From: Jannaschia donghaensis
Lineage (GTDB): Bacteria; Pseudomonadota; Alphaproteobacteria; Rhodobacterales; Rhodobacteraceae
NCBI RefSeq assembly: GCF_001403795.1
Contig: NZ_CXSU01000005.1
Coordinates: 1 to 64,000 of the forward strand
DNA: 64,000 bases
Direction: 5' to 3'
Shown here one piece after another: positions 53,234 to 62,684 of this stretch. The position numbers and the translations under genes are program-made. Numbering within the stretch: position 1 is the first letter of the stretch; every line of letters starts with the position of its first letter. The notes beneath the pieces were generated by a model. It did no database searches, had not been told where the DNA came from, and worked only from the letters and a program-made list of their open reading frames with translations.

Positions 53234-53674
53234 TTATTCCGCTTTTTCTTCGGCGGCCGCTTCTTCTGCGGGGGCCTCTTCGGCAGGGGCTTCCTCTGCG
53301 GGCGCGTTCTTGGCTTCCTCGGCGGCGGCCGCGGCGGCCTCTGCCTTGTCGGCCTTCTCCTTCACGCGGTCCTGCGCGGCCTTGCCCGGCTCACCCTTCT
53401 TGAGGTTCGCACGCTCCTTCTTGGGCAGAACGTCGGCGGCTTCCAGGAAGCGCGAGACGCGGTCGGTGGGCTGCGCGCCCTCGCCCAGCCAGTACTGCAC
53501 CCGCTCCATGTTCATTTTGATGCGGTCCTCGGAATCCTTGGGCAGCAGGGGCTGATAGGTGCCCAGCTTCTCGATGAAGCGGCCGTCGCGGGCCATGCGG
53601 CTGTCGGCGGCGACGATGGAGTAATACGGGCGCTTCTTGGAGCCGCCGCGGGCAAGGCGAATTTTCATGGCCAT
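53234..53674 (-). CDS. rpsP: 30S ribosomal protein S16 with acidic tail
   Basis: 146 residues, against 80-90 in most bacteria. The S16 core ([36 protein letters not shown]) ends near residue 88; the rest is a Lys/Glu/Ala tail containing tandem APAEE units, likely flexible. First gene of rpsP-rimM-trmD-rplS. The tail is seen in many Rhodobacteraceae. Confidence 0.95.
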   Translation of the reverse strand: MAMKIRLARGGSKKRPYYSIVAADSRMARDGRFIEKLGTYQPLLPKDSEDRIKMNMERVQYWLGEGAQPTDRVSRFLEAADVLPKKERANLKKGEPGKAAQDRVKEKADKAEAAAAAAEEAKNAPAEEAPAEEAPAEEAAAEEKAE

Positions 53675-53701
53675 GATGGATAGTCCTTTGATTTGGTAAA
53701 G

Positions 53702-53998
53702 TTAGGATTGGTGTTGTTTGTGGTGGTGGATGACTTCCTCGATGATGAAGGCGAGGAATTTGCGGGCGAAGTCAGGGTCGAGCCCCGCTTCGATGGCGAG
53801 GGTTTCAAGCCGCGCGATCTGTGATGCCTCCCGATCGGGATCGGAGGGCGGAAGGGTGTGCTCGGCCTTGAGCCGCCCGACCGCCTGGGTGTGGGCGAAC
53901 CGTTCGGCCAGGGTATAGACCAGCACCGCATCCAGACGGTCGATGCTGGCGCGGTGATCGGCCAGAAGGCTGGCGGCGCGGGCGGCTGCGTCGGTCAT
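53702..53998 (-). CDS. chorismate mutase (AroQ type)
   Basis: 98 residues, all helical as in the AroQ family: HRASIDRLDAVLVYTLAERF with the catalytic Arg/Asp region, VGRLKAEHTLPPSD and FIIEEVIHHHKQ at the end. It converts chorismate to prephenate. Coupled by ATGA overlap to the NIPSNAP gene; lies just upstream of rpsP. Confidence 0.87.
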   Translation of the reverse strand: MTDAAARAASLLADHRASIDRLDAVLVYTLAERFAHTQAVGRLKAEHTLPPSDPDREASQIARLETLAIEAGLDPDFARKFLAFIIEEVIHHHKQHQS

Positions 53999-54327
53999 AG
54001 GCCCAACTCCTGCGGGGACGCGCCGGTCAGCAGCGGACGCTCGAACGTCCGGTCATAGCGGCGGATGCATTTGGTTTCGCGCGCGAAAGCATAGGCGCGC
54101 TGGCACTCCGGGTCGGCATTCATCCGCGTGCGGTAGTCTTCGTACGCGGCGAGGGAGGCAAAGGAGAAGTGGCACGACGCCCGGTCGTTCGCGCCTTCGT
54201 GAGGCATGAAATAGCCGTGATGCGTGCCGCCCAGCTTGGTGACCAGATGGATCCATACTTTCGCATAGACCTCGAATTCGGCCAGTTTGTCCGGGTCGAT
54301 CGTGTAATGGACGGTGCAGGTGATCAT
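53995..54327 (-). CDS. NIPSNAP-family protein
   Basis: 110 residues. VHYTIDPDKLAEFEVYAKVW and THHGYFMPHEGANDRA belong to the NIPSNAP fold (dimeric alpha/beta barrel). Function in bacteria is not established. Its start overlaps the stop of the upstream acetyltransferase and its stop the chorismate mutase start. Confidence 0.85.
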   Translation of the reverse strand: MITCTVHYTIDPDKLAEFEVYAKVWIHLVTKLGGTHHGYFMPHEGANDRASCHFSFASLAAYEDYRTRMNADPECQRAYAFARETKCIRRYDRTFERPLLTGASPQELGL

Positions 54328-54887
54328 CCGTCATGCCCCCGCATATGGCGCCAGATGGCGACGCGTCCGTCGTAGATCGTCCCGTCGGGGATGGCACCCA
54401 GACGGGCGGCCAGCCGTTCGGATCGGGTGTGACCGGGTGCGATGTAGCTGACCAGGCTGGGCACGCTCAGCTGATCCCAGGCATAGGCGCGGGCAGCGCG
54501 GGCGGCTTCCTGCGCCAGACCGATCCCCTCGAAGGCATCCACCAGCAGCCAGCCGAGTTCGTGTTCCCGGTCGCCCGGCTCGCACCCGATCAGCACGAAC
54601 CCCGCGACGTCGTCCGCCCGCGTCTGCACCGTCCACATGCCGTGGCCGCGCAACATCCATGTCGCCGTCATGGAGCAGAAGTCGGACCAGCTTTGCGCTT
54701 CGGTCGACGGGCCGCCTTCGAAGACGGCGCGGTCGCTGCCGGTGATGGAATGCAGCGCGTCGAAGTCGGCCAGGCGCGGCGCGCGCAGGACAAGGCGCGG
54801 CGTCGTCAGGACCGGCACCAGAGCTTCCAGCGCGGCGGCGCGGGCGGCGGCGGGTGCGGTCACGGGAATTTCCAGCGGCGCGATCAT
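54324..54887 (-). CDS. GNAT-family N-acetyltransferase
   Basis: 187 residues. RimJ/RimL-like (Acetyltransf_3) pattern: LTTPRLVLRAPRLADFDALH, ELGWLLVDAFEGIGLAQEA (coenzyme A loop region) and SYIAPGHTRSERLAARLGAI. Probably acetylates a small molecule or protein N-terminus. One of two adjacent homologues (with 54884-55402), likely a tandem duplication. Confidence 0.88.
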   Translation of the reverse strand: MIAPLEIPVTAPAAARAAALEALVPVLTTPRLVLRAPRLADFDALHSITGSDRAVFEGGPSTEAQSWSDFCSMTATWMLRGHGMWTVQTRADDVAGFVLIGCEPGDREHELGWLLVDAFEGIGLAQEAARAARAYAWDQLSVPSLVSYIAPGHTRSERLAARLGAIPDGTIYDGRVAIWRHMRGHDG

Positions 54888-55402
54888 GGGGCGACCTCGT
54901 GGATCCAGACCGTGCATCCGGCGTCGTGCGCGGACACCGCGCCGGAATCGATGGCCCCGAGCCGCGCAGCGACCTTCGCGGATGCGACGTTCGTTCGGTC
55001 GATATGACTGACGATGCGGTGCCACCGCGCCGCATGGCCCTCCGTCCGGGCCCAGTCCAGCGCGGCGCGCGCGCCTTCGGTGGCATAGCCTTTGCCGGTG
55101 CCGGAAAACAGGGACCACCCGAGTTCGACCGCATCCCGGCCGCCCGGAAGATGGAACCCGCAGGACCCGACGCAGCCGGTCGCGTCGTGCAGCGTCCACC
55201 ACCCGAACCCGCGCAGGGACCAATGCCCGCGATCGTTGGCCAGGATCTTCCACGCCGCCGTCCTGTCGAGCGGCCCGCCGATGATGTGCGAGCGAGGCGA
55301 TGCATAGAATTCGGCGTAGGCGTCGAAATCCGACGCCCGCGGCGCGCGCAGGGTCAAACGCTCGGTCTTGAGCGTCGGGATTTCGAAGTCGGTTCCAGTC
55401 AC
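54884..55402 (-). CDS. GNAT-family N-acetyltransferase, paralogue
   Basis: 172 residues from GTG 55402 (GTGA overlap with ffh stop). LKTERLTLRAPRASDFDAYA, ELGWSLFSGTGKGYATEGA (pyrophosphate-binding Q/RxxGxA-like loop) and ASAKVAARLGAID match its downstream neighbour. Substrate unknown. Confidence 0.88.
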   Translation of the reverse strand: MTGTDFEIPTLKTERLTLRAPRASDFDAYAEFYASPRSHIIGGPLDRTAAWKILANDRGHWSLRGFGWWTLHDATGCVGSCGFHLPGGRDAVELGWSLFSGTGKGYATEGARAALDWARTEGHAARWHRIVSHIDRTNVASAKVAARLGAIDSGAVSAHDAGCTVWIHEVAP

Positions 55403-56889
55403 TTCTTGCGGCCCAGTCCGGGGAAGCCGGGCGGCAAGCCGCCGGGCAGGCCGCCCGCGCCGGGCATGCCCTTCATCTGGCCAAGTTGTTTGCTGGCCGC
55501 TTCCAACGCGGCCGGGTCCATCTGCGACGGGTCGGGCATGCCGCCGCCCTTGCCGCCCATCATGGCCATCGCCTTCTTGAGCATGCCGCCCTTGCCCATC
55601 TTCTTCATCATGTCCGCCATCTGACGGTGCATCTTGAGCAGCTGGTTGAGCTCCTGCACCTGCAGACCGGCACCGGAGGCGATGCGCTTCTTGCGGCTGG
55701 CTTGCAGCAGGGCGGGCTGGGCGCGTTCGCGCTTGGTCATCGAGTCGATCAGGGCGATCTGGCGCTTGAGGACGCCGTCGTCCATGCCGGCCTTGTCCAT
55801 CTGCTTGGCCATCTTGCCCATGCCGGGCATCATGCCCATCACGCCTTCCATGCCACCCATCTTCTGCATCTGCTGCAGCTGACCCTTGAGGTCGTTCATG
55901 TTGAAGAGGCCCTTCTGGAACCGCTTCATCATGCGTTCCTGCGCCTCGACCTCCATGACTTCCTGGGCCTTCTCGACCAGGGCCACGATGTCGCCCATCC
56001 CGAGGATGCGCCCGGCGATGCGGTCCGGCTCGAAGGTTTCCAGCGCGTCCATCTTTTCGCCCAGGCCGACGAAGCGGATCGGCTTGCCGGTGACGGCGCG
56101 CATGGACAGGGCGGCACCGCCGCGGCCGTCGCCGTCCATCCGGGTCAGGACGACGCCGGTGATGCCAACGCGGGCGTCGAATTCCTGTGCCACTTCGACC
56201 GCGACCTGACCCGTCAGGCCGTCGACCACCAGCAGCGTCTCGCGCGGTTGCACGGCGGCGTGAACCTGCGCGACCTCGTCCATCAGGACCTGGTCGATCT
56301 GCAATCGGCCGGCGGTATCCAGCATGTAGACGTCATAGCCGCCAAGGCTGGCCTGCTGCTTGGCGCGTTTGGCGATGTCGACGGGGCGCTGACCGGGAAC
56401 GATGGGCAGGGTGTCCACGCCGATCTGCGCGCCCAGGATCGCCAGCTGCTCCATGGCGGCCGGGCGGTTCACGTCCAGGGACGCCATCAGCACGCGCTTG
56501 CCGTCACGTTCGGTCAGCCGCTTGGCCAGCTTGCCGGTCGTCGTCGTCTTGCCCGACCCCTGCAGGCCGACCATCAGGATGGGGGCGGGCGGATTGTCGA
56601 TCTTGAGCGGGGCGATGCCGTCTTCACCCGCCAGCACGAGGCGCAGTTCGTCGTGGACGATCTTGATGACCTGCTGGCCCGGTGTGATCGACTTGGTGAC
56701 GGCCGCGCCGGTGGCCTTGGCGGTGACGCGCTTGACGAAATCGCGCGCAACCTCCAGCGAGACGTCCGCCTCCAGCAACGCCGTGCGGACTTCGCGCATG
56801 GCAGTCCGGACGTCATCCTCGGACAGGGCACCCTGCTTGGTCAGGCGGTCGAAGACGCCGCCAAGGCGGTCTGACAGGCTCTCGAACAT
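55399..56889 (-). CDS. ffh: signal recognition particle GTPase Ffh
   Basis: 496 residues. N domain, then G1 GLQGSGKTTT (about 108-117), G3 DTAGRLQ and the TRMDGDGRGG loop, followed by a Met-rich M domain (QQMQKMGGMEGVMGMMPGMG ...) that binds signal peptides and 4.5S RNA. It targets nascent membrane proteins. A Gly/Met/Pro-rich tail after the M domain is somewhat long. First gene of the minus-strand cluster toward rpsP. Confidence 0.97.
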   Translation of the reverse strand: MFESLSDRLGGVFDRLTKQGALSEDDVRTAMREVRTALLEADVSLEVARDFVKRVTAKATGAAVTKSITPGQQVIKIVHDELRLVLAGEDGIAPLKIDNPPAPILMVGLQGSGKTTTTGKLAKRLTERDGKRVLMASLDVNRPAAMEQLAILGAQIGVDTLPIVPGQRPVDIAKRAKQQASLGGYDVYMLDTAGRLQIDQVLMDEVAQVHAAVQPRETLLVVDGLTGQVAVEVAQEFDARVGITGVVLTRMDGDGRGGAALSMRAVTGKPIRFVGLGEKMDALETFEPDRIAGRILGMGDIVALVEKAQEVMEVEAQERMMKRFQKGLFNMNDLKGQLQQMQKMGGMEGVMGMMPGMGKMAKQMDKAGMDDGVLKRQIALIDSMTKRERAQPALLQASRKKRIASGAGLQVQELNQLLKMHRQMADMMKKMGKGGMLKKAMAMMGGKGGGMPDPSQMDPAALEAASKQLGQMKGMPGAGGLPGGLPPGFPGLGRKK

Positions 56890-57074
56890 CGGCCACTCCT
56901 TTATGCTGATCCCAATGTGGGGACCTGCGGCGAATACACAATTGCCCCCGCGGGCGTACAACGCTGGCGGAGGGCGATCCCCGATCGGATCGGGGACCGG
57001 AAGTCAGACGCTTCCGGATCGGTGCGGCTGATACGAAGACCCCCACCTGGTGTCAAGCCGGGCGGGGGCGTGTG

Positions 57075-57650
57075 TCAGGCGGCCAGTTCGGCGATCTGGG
57101 CGTCGGCGCGGGCGGCGGCCGCCTCGGCGTCGGCACCCTGACGGTCGGCGGCGACGACCTCAACGTCCGTGATGCCGATGAAGCCCAGGATATGCTTCAT
57201 ATAGCCCGTCGCAAAGTCGATGTCGGACCCGACAGGCGTGCCGCCCGACGCCACCGCCAGGACGGCGCGCTTCCCCTCCAACAGGCCGACGGGGCCGGTG
57301 TCGGTGTATTTGAACGTCACACCTGCGCGGCAAATCAGGTCGATCCACGCCTTGAGCGCGCCGGGAACGGAGAAGTTGTAGATCGGCACGCCGATCAGAA
57401 GCGTATCGGCCGCCTTGATTTCGTCGATCAAGCTGTCCGACAGCGCCAGGGCCTGACGCTGGTCATCGGAGCGGTCGTCCGGGGCCGTGAAATTTGCGGC
57501 GACCCATGTGCCGGAAATCTGCGGCAGCGCTTCGCCGCCCACGTCGCGGCGGATGTCCGCGGTGCCCACACGTGCCTCGATCTCGTCGAGCAATTTGCGG
57601 GTGGTGGAGCCTTCGGCCTTGGCCGAGCTGTCGATGCGGAGAATTGTCAT
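57075..57650 (-). CDS. FMN-dependent NADH-azoreductase
   Basis: 191 residues. ILRIDSSAKAEGSTTRKLLD (FMN phosphate loop), PIYNFSVPGALKAWIDLICR and VASGGTPVGSDIDFATGY identify the AzoR/ArsH-like Flavodoxin_2 group. It reduces azo or quinone compounds in the cytoplasm. Divergent from a LysR gene (gap 152 nt), which probably controls it. Confidence 0.92.
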   Translation of the reverse strand: MTILRIDSSAKAEGSTTRKLLDEIEARVGTADIRRDVGGEALPQISGTWVAANFTAPDDRSDDQRQALALSDSLIDEIKAADTLLIGVPIYNFSVPGALKAWIDLICRAGVTFKYTDTGPVGLLEGKRAVLAVASGGTPVGSDIDFATGYMKHILGFIGITDVEVVAADRQGADAEAAAARADAQIAELAA

Positions 57651-57802
57651 GCTGTGCCTCGTTTTCCTTGGGTTGCGCTTGATATCGGTGCAGCAGCGGG
57701 CCGAGGCAATTTCCGAAACCCCAACAGGCCCTGTGCATCTGCGCAGGAAACTTGTTTTGACGGTGCGTTGGCGCAATAGTCGTCGCGAACGGAGGACGGC
57801 GG

Positions 57803-58696
57803 ATGGCATTCAACGATTGGGACGAGGTCCGCACGGCCTTTCAGGTCGCCCGGCTGGGCACGGTATCGGGCGCGGCGCAGGCGCTTGGTGTGCACCACGC
57901 CACGGTGATCCGCCATATCGACAGCCTGGAAGGCAAGCTGGGCACCAAGCTGTTCCAGCGGCACGCCCGTGGCTACACCGCGACGGAGGCCGGGCAGGAT
58001 CTGCTGAAGGTCGCGCAATCGACCGACGATCAGCTGGCCCAGCTGGCCAACCGCATCAAGGGACGCGGCAACGAGGTGACGGGGGAGTTGATCATCACGT
58101 CCATCGCCGTGCTGGCCCCGCTGCTGTCGCCCGCGCTGGCCGCCTTCCGCGAGGAACATCCCGAACTCACGATCAAGTTCCTGACCGATGAACGATTGTT
58201 CCGTCTGGAATACGGCGAGGCGCATGTCGCCATCCGTGCGGGCAACCCGCCGGACCAGCCCGACAACGTGGTGCAGAAATTCTATCACCAGGGCTTCGCG
58301 CTTTATGCCTCCAAGGATTACATCGCCAAACACGGTCGCCCCACCAGCCTGGAAGACGTTGGCGACCATATCTTCATCGGGTCCGCCGACGACACACCGC
58401 GCGCGCCGTTCTTCGCCTGGATGCAAAAGCACATTCCCGCCGAAAATATCGGCTACAAGGTCAATCAGGTCACGGCGGCGCGGCCTGCGGTTCTGGCCGG
58501 GCTGGGCATCGGATTTTCGACCACCTGGGCCGAAACGGAATGCGGAGAGACCGAGATGGTCTTCGGCCCGCGCCCTGAGTGGAACTCTCAACTGTGGCTC
58601 GTTACACACGTCGACCTGCACCGGACGGCGAAGGTGCAGACGTTCCTGACGTTCCTGAAGGATTGGGCGACCCGCTGGCCGGTGCTGGACGGCTGA
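57803..58696 (+). CDS. LysR-family transcriptional regulator
   Basis: 297 residues. Winged helix-turn-helix at the N-terminus (LGTVSGAAQALGVHHATVIRHID) and an effector domain from about residue 90. In the usual LysR arrangement it lies divergent from its target, here the azoreductase gene. Inducer unknown, perhaps quinones or electrophiles. Confidence 0.93.
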   Translation: MAFNDWDEVRTAFQVARLGTVSGAAQALGVHHATVIRHIDSLEGKLGTKLFQRHARGYTATEAGQDLLKVAQSTDDQLAQLANRIKGRGNEVTGELIITSIAVLAPLLSPALAAFREEHPELTIKFLTDERLFRLEYGEAHVAIRAGNPPDQPDNVVQKFYHQGFALYASKDYIAKHGRPTSLEDVGDHIFIGSADDTPRAPFFAWMQKHIPAENIGYKVNQVTAARPAVLAGLGIGFSTTWAETECGETEMVFGPRPEWNSQLWLVTHVDLHRTAKVQTFLTFLKDWATRWPVLDG

Positions 58697-58697
58697 C

Positions 58698-59594
58698 GTG
58701 AGCGCGTCTGCGCAGGGGCATCTTGCGATGCTTCTGTTCTCGGCTTTGGTGGCGGGATCGTTTCCGCTGGGGGCGGCGGCGGCGAACGACATATCTCCGC
58801 TGGCGCTGAATGCGGTCCGATTCGTGCTGGCCGCCGCGATCATCGGAACGTTCGTTGCGTGGCGCGGCGGCGTGCCTGCGGTCGCGCGCGATTCCCTTTG
58901 GCGCTACGGCGCGCTGGGCGGGGTTTTCGCCGTATATTTCGTCCTGATGTTCGAGGGGTTGAAGACGGCCGCACCGGTATCGGCGGCGGCCGTCTTTACC
59001 CTGACGCCGGTCCTTGCGGCGGGGTTCGGATGGGTGTTGTTGCGACAGGTGACCACGCCGCGGATCGCCCTGGCGCTGACACTGGGGGCCTGCGGCGCGC
59101 TTTGGGTCATCTTTCGCGCCGATGTCTCCGCGCTTCTGGCGTTCGAAATCGGGCGGGGAGAATGGATCTATCTTGTCGGTTGCGCGGCGCACGCGCTCTA
59201 TACGCCGATGGTGCGATTGCTGAACCGGGGCGAAAGCGCGCTGGTCTTCACCTTCGGCACGCTTGTGGCGGCGTCGGCGATCCTGCTGGTGGTCGGCGCG
59301 CCCGCGCTGGTCGCGACGGATTGGACGACGCTGCCCCGGACGGTCTGGATCGCGATCGGGTATACGGCGGTCTTTGCCTCGGCTGCGACGTTCACGCTGT
59401 TGCAATTCGCGTCGCTGCGGCTGCCGTCGGCCAAGGTGATGGCCTATACCTATCTCGTCCCGGCCTGGGTCACGGTCTGGGGCATCGCACTGGGGGACGC
59501 ACCGCCGCCGGTCGAGATGCTGATCGGCGTGGGCCTGACGATCCTGGCGCTGGTCGCCTTGCTGCGGGACGGAAATGCGCAAAAATCGCTATAA
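58698..59594 (+). CDS. EamA/DMT-family transporter
   Basis: 298 residues from GTG 58698, immediately after the LysR stop. About ten hydrophobic segments in two EamA repeats (FSALVAGSFPLGAAAANDIS; SAAAVFTLTPVLAAGFGWVL; LPSAKVMAYTYLVPAWVTVW). Exports or imports small metabolites; ligand not predictable. Confidence 0.9.
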   Translation: MSASAQGHLAMLLFSALVAGSFPLGAAAANDISPLALNAVRFVLAAAIIGTFVAWRGGVPAVARDSLWRYGALGGVFAVYFVLMFEGLKTAAPVSAAAVFTLTPVLAAGFGWVLLRQVTTPRIALALTLGACGALWVIFRADVSALLAFEIGRGEWIYLVGCAAHALYTPMVRLLNRGESALVFTFGTLVAASAILLVVGAPALVATDWTTLPRTVWIAIGYTAVFASAATFTLLQFASLRLPSAKVMAYTYLVPAWVTVWGIALGDAPPPVEMLIGVGLTILALVALLRDGNAQKSL

Positions 59595-59663
59595 ATTCGC
59601 CACGTCCCCGCCCAAATCATCCGCGACGCTTCCTCGACAGAATCCCGCGTAGGAGGCGGAACG

Positions 59664-59825
59664 ATGAACGGATGTCTCAACCTGCCCTTCTGGGGCCAGT
59701 ATTGTGTCGGCGACCTGACTTTCAGAATGGGGGGCTTTTCCCTGGACCTTTTGCACCCCGGCGTCATCACGACACTTCTGCTGGGGTCGGTTCTGTATAT
59801 CTACATCTTCAAGAACCCGACCTGA
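59664..59825 (+). CDS. 53-residue membrane protein
   Basis: A small frame with an AGGAGG site 7 nt before ATG 59664. One membrane helix near the C-terminus (GVITTLLLGSVLYIYIFKN) after a Cys/Gly/aromatic N-terminal part (CLNLPFWGQYC). It ends 4 nt before the convergent nrdJ stop. Unknown family. Confidence 0.65.
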   Translation: MNGCLNLPFWGQYCVGDLTFRMGGFSLDLLHPGVITTLLLGSVLYIYIFKNPT

Positions 59826-59829
59826 TCGG

Positions 59830-62097
59830 TCAGCCGCATCGGGAATAACCGCAGTTGCCGCAGGTCGCACAGCCTTCGACCATGTGAAGGTCGAAACTGC
59901 CGCAGTTCGGGCAGGCCGGGCCGGGGGCCTGCGCTGCTGACGGGTCGACGGGATCGGCCTTGAGGCCCAGCCCCTCGCCCTTCAGGAAGCCGGTGGCCAC
60001 CATGTGACGTTCGATCACGCCGCCGATGGCCGCAAGGATGCTGGGCACGTATTTTCCCTGCACCCAGGCCCCGCCACGCGGATCGAAAACGGCCTTCAAT
60101 TCCTCCACCACGAAACTCACGTCGCCGCCGCGCCGGAACACCGCCGAAATCATGCGCGTCAGGGCGACGGTCCAGGCGAAATGCTCCATATTCTTGGAGT
60201 TGACGAATATCTCGAACGGACGGCGCTGCCCGTTCAGGGTGATGTCGTTGATCGTGATGTAGAGGGCATGTTCGCTCTGCGGCCATTTGATCTTGTAGGT
60301 CTCGCCGGTCAGGCGGGCCGGGCGATCCAGCGGGTCGGCGAAGGTGATGGTCGTCGCGGGAACGGGGGCGCTTTCGTTCGGCTCCTCGCTCAGCACGCTG
60401 CCAGTGACGGCGTTGGGCCGATAGGTCGTGCAGCCCTTGCAGCCCTGCGCCCACGCCTGGAGATAGACATCCTTGAACGCGGCAAAGTCGATACCGGCGG
60501 GCACGTTGATGGTCTTGGAAATGCTGCTGTCGATCCACTTTTGCGCCGCTGCCTGCATCGCGACGTGGTCGGCGGGGGTCAGGTCGGCGACCCGGACCAT
60601 GTGGTCGGGCAGCGGGGCATCGCCACGCATCTCACGCCAGAGCGCGACGGCATAATCCTGCACGGTTTCTTCGGTCCGGGTGCCGTCGGGTTGCAGGACC
60701 TTTCGGGTATATTCATGCGCGAAGATCGGTTCGATCCCCGAGGAGACGTTGCCGGCCAGCAGACTGATGGTCCCGGTCGGCGCGATGGAGGTCAGAAGCG
60801 CGTTGCGTAGCCCATGCTCCGCGATCAGGGCGCGGGTGTCGTCGGACAGGCGTTGCACCATGGGGGCCGCCAGGATGGCTTCGCGGTCGTAAAGGGGAAA
60901 CGCGCCCTTTTCCTTGGCCAGCCGAGCGGAGGTCGCATAGGCCGCGTTCGCGATCACCTCCAGCCAGTCGCCCGTGGCTGCGACGGCGTCACTGGCCCCG
61001 TACCGAAGGCCGCACATCGCCAGCGCATCGGCCAGGCCAGTCACGCCCAGGCCGATGCGCCGCTTGGCGCGGGCCTCGTCCGCCTGCGCGGGCAGGGGGA
61101 AACGGCTGGCGTCGACGACGTTGTCCATCATGCGGATGGCGGTGCCAGTCAGATCCGCCAGCTCCTCCAGGTCCAGTCGCGCGTCGTCTGTGAACGGGTC
61201 GCGCACCAGCCGCGCCAGGTTCACCGACCCCAGAAGGCAGGCACCATAGGGCGGCAGGGGCTGCTCCCCGCAGGGGTTCGTCGCGGCGATGGTTTCGGCG
61301 TAGGACAGGTTGTTGGCGGCGTTGATGCGGTCGATGAAGATGACGCCCGGCTCGGCATACTCGTAGGTCGCCTGCATGATCGCATCCCACAGGTCGCGGG
61401 CGCGCAGGGTGCGGTATGTGGTGCCGCCGAAGACCAGCGGCCAGTCGGCGTCGGCGGCCACCGCATCCATGAACGGATCGGTCACCAGGACCGACAGGTT
61501 GAACATGCGCAGGCGGGCCGGGTCGGATTTCGCGGCCACGAAGTCCAGCACATCCGGATGATCGCAGCGCAGCGTCGCCATCATCGCGCCGCGCCGCGAC
61601 CCCGCGGACATAATCGTGCGGCACATCGCGTCCCAGACGTCCATGAACGACAGCGGCCCCGACGCATCGGCGGCGACGCCCGTGACGCCCGCGCCCTTGG
61701 GCCGAATGGTCGAGAAATCATAACCGATGCCGCCGCCCTGTTGCAGCGTCAGCGCCGCTTCGCGCAGGGCGGTGAAGATACCGGACATGCTGTCCTCGAT
61801 GGTGCCCATGACGAAACAATTGAACAGGGTGACGGACCGGTCGGTGCCTGCCCCCGCGACGATGCGCCCCGCCGGCAGGAAGCGGAAATCCTGCAGGGCG
61901 GCGCGGAACGACGGCTCCCACGTGGCGGGGTCGCCTTCGGGGACGGTGAGCGCGCGGGCGATGCGGTCCCACGTCGCATCCATGTCGGCGTCCAAAGGGG
62001 TGCCATCGGCCGTTTTCAGACGGTATTTCATGTCCCAGATCTGCTCCGCGATGGGCGCGGCGAAGGTGGGCGACATGGGGCGGGCGGTATCGGGCAT
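59830..62097 (-). CDS. nrdJ: adenosylcobalamin-dependent ribonucleotide reductase (class II)
   Basis: 755 residues. Active-site segments: TLFNCFVMGTIEDSMSGIF, QQGGGIGYDFSTIR, NPCGEQPLPPYGACLLGSVN (NPCxE catalytic Cys/Glu) and SIAPTGTISLLAGNVSSGIE; the C-terminus ends in CPNCG ... CATCGNCG, the redox/zinc tail of B12-dependent enzymes. It makes deoxynucleotides with or without oxygen. It needs the cobalamin to which cobU contributes. Confidence 0.95.
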   Translation of the reverse strand: MPDTARPMSPTFAAPIAEQIWDMKYRLKTADGTPLDADMDATWDRIARALTVPEGDPATWEPSFRAALQDFRFLPAGRIVAGAGTDRSVTLFNCFVMGTIEDSMSGIFTALREAALTLQQGGGIGYDFSTIRPKGAGVTGVAADASGPLSFMDVWDAMCRTIMSAGSRRGAMMATLRCDHPDVLDFVAAKSDPARLRMFNLSVLVTDPFMDAVAADADWPLVFGGTTYRTLRARDLWDAIMQATYEYAEPGVIFIDRINAANNLSYAETIAATNPCGEQPLPPYGACLLGSVNLARLVRDPFTDDARLDLEELADLTGTAIRMMDNVVDASRFPLPAQADEARAKRRIGLGVTGLADALAMCGLRYGASDAVAATGDWLEVIANAAYATSARLAKEKGAFPLYDREAILAAPMVQRLSDDTRALIAEHGLRNALLTSIAPTGTISLLAGNVSSGIEPIFAHEYTRKVLQPDGTRTEETVQDYAVALWREMRGDAPLPDHMVRVADLTPADHVAMQAAAQKWIDSSISKTINVPAGIDFAAFKDVYLQAWAQGCKGCTTYRPNAVTGSVLSEEPNESAPVPATTITFADPLDRPARLTGETYKIKWPQSEHALYITINDITLNGQRRPFEIFVNSKNMEHFAWTVALTRMISAVFRRGGDVSFVVEELKAVFDPRGGAWVQGKYVPSILAAIGGVIERHMVATGFLKGEGLGLKADPVDPSAAQAPGPACPNCGSFDLHMVEGCATCGNCGYSRCG

Positions 62098-62171
62098 GAT
62101 GTCACGGGCCTAGGGCTGGTTGCACGGACGGACGGGACGACTAGATATACGGCATCCGGGGGGATTCCCAA

Positions 62172-62594
62172 ATGATGAATCTGATCAAACTGTCGGTCGG
62201 CACGGAAACGATCGAAAGTCTGGGCAAGTGGCAGCGCAATGCGCGCGCCAAGGGGCCGGACGGCGCACCGCGTCACGTCACCCGCATGTGGCCCAAGCGA
62301 GAAGCCGAGGTTTTGGCCGGCGGGTCGATCTATTGGGTCATCAAGGGCGCGATCATGTGCCGACAGGAAATCGCCCGCCTCGACGAAGTCGTCGGGGCCG
62401 ACGGCATCCTACGCTGCGGCATCGTGCTGCGGCCCGGTCTGGTCCCGGTCGCGCCGACGCTGAAGCGACCGTTTCAGGGTTGGCGCTATCTCAAGCCCGA
62501 GGACGCGCCGATCGACATCGACCCCGCCCGCGCGTCCGAAGCACGGCTGCCGACGGAACTGTCTGTGGCGCTGGCGGAAATCGGCGTGCTCTGA
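62172..62594 (+). CDS. DUF1489-family protein
   Basis: 140 residues. LIKLSVGTETIESLGKWQ at the start and RHVTRMWPKREAEVLAGGSIYWVIKG (first 20) then RPFQGWRYLKPEDAP are the DUF1489 signature, a family almost restricted to alphaproteobacteria. Function unknown. Confidence 0.87.
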   Translation: MMNLIKLSVGTETIESLGKWQRNARAKGPDGAPRHVTRMWPKREAEVLAGGSIYWVIKGAIMCRQEIARLDEVVGADGILRCGIVLRPGLVPVAPTLKRPFQGWRYLKPEDAPIDIDPARASEARLPTELSVALAEIGVL

Positions 62595-62684
62595 CCCGTC
62601 GGTCATGGGGCTTGATGCAGATCATGGCGTCATGTGCGCGGGCCTGGCAGAACGATCTCGACCGACCGAAATCCGGAGCCTTCG

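Noticed and set aside
53290-53350. APAEE DNA repeats as CRISPR or mobile repeat
   Set aside because: They are in-frame codon repeats inside rpsP; no spacer structure. No CRISPR array was seen anywhere in the window.
55486-56874. Long plus-strand open frame opposite ffh
   Set aside because: Antisense shadow of Ffh, His/Leu-rich as expected from reverse reading of Met/Gln-rich codons.
56978-56996. Palindrome TCCCCGATC-G-GATCGGGGA upstream of ffh as terminator
   Set aside because: Loop is too short for a stable hairpin as written and no T run follows; perhaps an operator, but nothing else supports it.
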